Source: Diplonema papillatum
Lineage: Eukaryota > Euglenozoa > Diplonemea > Diplonemida > Diplonemidae
Length of the DNA stretch: 64,000 nt
Reading direction: 5' to 3'
Assembly: GCA_030068145.1 (NCBI GenBank)
Contig: JAPJBO010000153.1
Location: forward strand, 124,001-188,000
The notes below the pieces were generated by a model that was not told the origin of the DNA, searched no databases, and worked only from the letters and a program-made list of their open reading frames with translations. Shown here piece by piece: positions 63,001 through 64,000 of the stretch. Position numbers and translations under genes: made by a program. Position 1 is the stretch's first letter. Each line of letters opens with the position of its first letter.

Positions 63001-63524
63001 TAGTAGGAACTGGGGAAATGGTGCACACCTAAGGTGCAGCCGGATGCGAGGTTGATGTCGTTGACGCCGAACGGCGATCGGCCTAGGAGGGAGTTGCAGG
63101 CGTTGAGGTCTGAGCGGAACCGGATGTAAGGGGTGGCGCACGACGCGACGTCGGCGCAGCGGGTGAAGCGGATGCAGGTGTTGTCCTCCCAGTGGGCTAT
63201 GGCGCCGAGGATCCGCGGGTCATCCTCCGGCAGTAACTCCGGCGCCGCGTTGTCCGGGTTGGTCGTCTGCGTGTCTATGACGAAGTTCACCCTCCCGCCC
63301 TCCCACAGCTGCGACTTCCCCGTGAAATAAACGGCGCCCATCGGGTTCGCTTCCCTCCGCAGGTGCTCCGGGACCCGGATGTCGTTCGCCAACATCATCT
63401 CCCTCCGGTCCGCCGCCTCCGTGAGCCTCAACACCGGCGCCCCACCGCCTCCCACGGCGGCCGCCCCAAGCAGCGGGCACAGCAACAGCAGGAAAACCTG
63501 CTGCATCGACGGATCAGCGCGCAT
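52612..63524 (-). CDS. Gene 2: secreted astacin-type metalloprotease with LamG-like and mucin-like regions
   Basis: Four exons: 63524-63029, 62414-60529, 57698-57086 and 54023-52612; phases 1, 0 and 1 agree at every join; about 1468 aa. Signal peptide (QQVFLLLLCPLLGAAA), short propeptide, then an astacin (M12A) catalytic domain: NTCIRFTRC, zinc site HEIGHSMGLSHEQSR (His170, His174, His180; Glu171 base) and Met-turn SIMHY (about 223-227). After it come an EGF-like module (CSGRGVCTSDPLQPC), two LamG/ConA-like jelly rolls, the second split by intron 2, and a Thr/Pro/Ala tail likely O-glycosylated. The protease is expected to work outside the cell or at its surface. The join to the last exon is the least certain. 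Confidence 0.8.
54146..54640. repeat. Three tandem 155-bp units in gene 2 intron 3
   Basis: Each unit holds gtgggcctttgaagcgtgga, tgatgcctctcg, ctcatgccaaagcgccgccg and gaggctgttcggaggggtca. The third has a small insertion (gcgtgggccag). Short pieces of the unit start recur at 54628 and 54745. Confidence 0.9.
54806..55312 (+). mobile_element. D element followed by H element
   Basis: D: cccgtacaccgcgagagtag (54808) to cattgcatgtggctaaaac (54983), the most complete copy. H: ctactcgagaaagatacttt (54991) to the tail at 55312, with an E start embedded at 55112. Both lie in gene 2 intron 3. Confidence 0.75.
55313..56354. repeat. K-family repeats in gene 2 intron 3
   Basis: Repeated phrases: cctaaacgagtgtctgacca / cctaaacgagcacccgacca; gggtcccggcggtttggcga (55612, 56192); cacactggtgtgaaccaaac (55658, 56228); tttccttaaggaattg. 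Several K units of 230-560 bp. Confidence 0.65.
56355..56795 (+). mobile_element. D element interrupted by rRNA sequence
   Basis: D head (tgatcatgatcggaaaggtc, ggcagttcagtttccgcatc) at 56355-56403 and D end (gcattgcatgtggcggaaac) at 56776-56795 enclose the SSU fragment. In other D copies these parts are contiguous. Confidence 0.6.
56429..56774 (+). rRNA. Small-subunit (18S) rRNA fragment with 77-bp insert
   Basis: Conserved SSU text in order: tctgccctatca, taacgggtaacggggaatta, gggttcgattccggagaggg, then a 77-bp insert (56518-56594), then cctgagaaacggctaccaca, aaggatgcagcaggtacgca, gcagcgaagagaaacag, gacaagtctggtgccagcac-ccgcg. It lies antisense in gene 2 intron 3. The rRNA part is well preserved; the CACCCGCG variant points to Euglenozoa. 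Confidence 0.9.
56815..57058 (-). mobile_element. B-family element at the gene 2 exon 3 donor
   Basis: Reverse orientation B, starting (in gene sense) ggtaccaggaaaagcctgct about 27 bp after the donor at 57086|57085. Contains the uninterrupted gctgaacataagctcg site that serves as empty site for the 21779-23216 transposon. Confidence 0.85.
57086..57698 (-). CDS. Gene 2 exon 3 (second LamG-like domain, Fn3-like piece)
   Basis: Acceptor GCGCAG|TTCGGG in phase 0. NPNQWYFVEWAFDWEARTAT parallels EPNQFYFIEVLLHPEDAQYS of exon 2, which supports the join. The end, KVCYRASASGEFELLESNFT, resembles a fibronectin-III edge. Donor GGCGAAG|GTGTGT, followed by a B element. Confidence 0.8.
57699..58963. repeat. 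Gene 2 intron 2, low-complexity ctgctac-rich part
   Basis: E copy at 57810-57861, then 57880-58560 dominated by tgctgctac, gtacgtgctgctg and gatgcaccgctgc phrases, including a direct repeat of gagagtactgcaccgctgct. 58928-58963 matches the rRNA-insert junction at 56508-56545 (gagggagaaggtgtgt; ttgttgggagaat). Confidence 0.7.
58970..59522. mobile_element. 553-bp TIR element with gagaat target duplication
   Basis: Ends CATAGATGGCC / GGCCATCTATG, inside which aacgttatataacg palindromes repeat at both ends. Flanks gagaat (58964-58969 and 59523-59528) are duplicated; the related site at 56550-56564 (ttgggagaataagac) has one copy and no element. No ORF of note. Confidence 0.9.
59665..60068 (+). mobile_element. 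A element (internal deletion) followed by G element
   Basis: A at 59665-59838 lacks about 50 bp between ccttgtgctc and tttcgttgaatgcttacg. G at 59842-60068: aacatttccggagttggggc to gttgttccggaaatgttccc, with inverted ends. Confidence 0.75.
60295..60514 (+). mobile_element. C-family element at the gene 2 exon 2 donor
   Basis: Most complete C: caggcagtgattcggtgtgt, gtcacaatcgtcgtgacgcc, gggcaagcgaggggtgaag, cgggatagcgacggggttat, ttctaagatctgcgatcg, tatacgacaaac and an A run. Ends about 15 bp from the donor 60529|60528. Confidence 0.75.
60529..62414 (-). CDS. Gene 2 exon 2 (active site, EGF-like, first LamG-like domain)
   Basis: Acceptor CGACAG|GAGTTG gives G-VVIHEIGHSMG across the join. Also holds ENCPANIFYAFDDAEDRW to WFDEFNFYC (first jelly roll) and the start of the second (LCPRALFFGFDEFISLPIGF). 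Donor CACGCAG|GTATGC; a C element ends about 15 bp beyond. Confidence 0.85.
62415..63028 (-). other. Gene 2 intron 1 with J fragment and inverted repeat
   Basis: GTGTGC...CGACAG, 614 bp. J fragment at 62515-62580. Inverted pair ggtaaaacctggg (62813) and cccaggttttaccc (62908) around a ~80-bp loop, possibly a small fold-back element. Confidence 0.65.
63029..63524 (-). CDS. Gene 2 exon 1 (signal peptide, propeptide, N-terminal astacin)
   Basis: ATG at 63524 opens MRADPSMQQVFLLLL. Ends ASGCTL plus one base at CTTAG|GTGTGC. Cys residues of TCIRF, DLNAC and SGC fit the astacin disulfide layout. Confidence 0.85.
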
Positions 63525-64000
63525 GTCTTTTTGCCGATTTTTTTTAGGATTCTTCTTGTTTCTTTTTTTTCCTTTTCCCCGACGACAACTAGTGTCAGAC
63601 TAGCCTACCCGAAGGCAGTTGATTTCTTTAGGATTTTTTTTTTCTTCTCGCGGGAATGGGGGGTGAGCGCTTTTCTGCTCTGCTTCCCTTTTTTGCTCTC
63701 TTTTTGTTCTTTCTTTTTCCTCAAGCGGTGTCCACGGAAGGGAATGGTGGGTGTTTTTGTGTGCACCTTTGGGTGGTTCAGGGTTGTGGCAACGATCACA
63801 TACACTTGAAGGCTGATCAGTATCTCACAAAAGTCTCGACAACCACGTGTGGTCCTTCAGCAAGGAGCGGTACCAACACCACGCTGCAGGCTGAAAGATT
63901 GTGTCCGTGGTTCAGTTTGCACGTGTCCGGGGAAGCACACACAGTTGTCAAATACGCGGGGGATGGCCGTGGAACCCTCCCCCGGGATGACGAAGGCCGG
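63525..64000. other. Upstream flank of gene 2
   Basis: P-family repeat at 63575-63635 and T-rich tracts. Beyond 63720 no gene or known repeat is recognised up to the window end. Confidence 0.5.

Overview
This window is from a nuclear genome of a unicellular eukaryote. Its protein-coding exons are GC-rich, split by GT-AG introns, and lie in a large excess of AT-richer repeat DNA. Two fragments of small-subunit (18S) rRNA are present, at 34960-35200 (- strand) and 56429-56774 (+ strand, interrupted by 77 bp). Both carry the variant CAGCACCCGCGG where most eukaryotes have CAGCAGCCGCGG. That variant is known from kinetoplastids and, as I recall, other Euglenozoa. With the intron-bearing secreted and membrane genes and the low gene density, I infer a euglenozoan, most likely a diplonemid. 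This is inference and a search with the rRNA fragments would settle it.

The recognised genes are all on the minus strand. Gene 1 (13544-6523, four exons, about 1444 aa) encodes a secretory-pathway membrane protein with an extracellular N-terminal half, about eight membrane segments and a long low-complexity tail. Gene 3 (41717-39743, two exons, 167 aa) encodes a small single-pass membrane protein with a signal peptide. Gene 2 (63524-52612, four exons, about 1468 aa) encodes a secreted astacin-type zinc metalloprotease followed by an EGF-like module, two LamG/ConA-like domains and a Thr/Pro/Ala mucin-like tail. Exon joins were accepted only where reading phase matched across the intron. Weaker candidates are a RING-like/coiled-coil terminal exon (25936-25301), a zinc-finger ORF inside a transposon (23165-22089) and several isolated exon-like stretches.

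The rest is a mosaic of short dispersed repeats. I name them A (TIR element, about 220 bp), H (related to A, about 300 bp), G (TIR aacatttccgga), B (about 270 bp), C (about 210 bp), D (about 180 bp), E (about 50 bp, sometimes extended by F), I, J, K and P. Tandem arrays include an 18-copy 83-bp satellite, a 22-copy 10-bp array, a 41-bp minisatellite, a 155-bp repeat and a 453-bp duplication. Three DNA-transposon insertions can be dated against their surroundings by target-site duplications: 21779-23216 (TAA, with empty sites elsewhere in the window), 38885-39185 (8-bp TGTTAAAG) and 58970-59522 (GAGAAT, empty site at 56551).

Two patterns deserve attention. First, ends of different repeat families sit within about 8-27 bp of the 5' splice site in five of seven introns, and one D copy fills an entire potential intron (10487-9995), which looks like introner-type intron creation. 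Second, genes 1 and 2 and the RING exon are accompanied by truncated copies of their own exons placed just upstream or downstream; in one case the homology stops 7 bases outside the splice acceptor.
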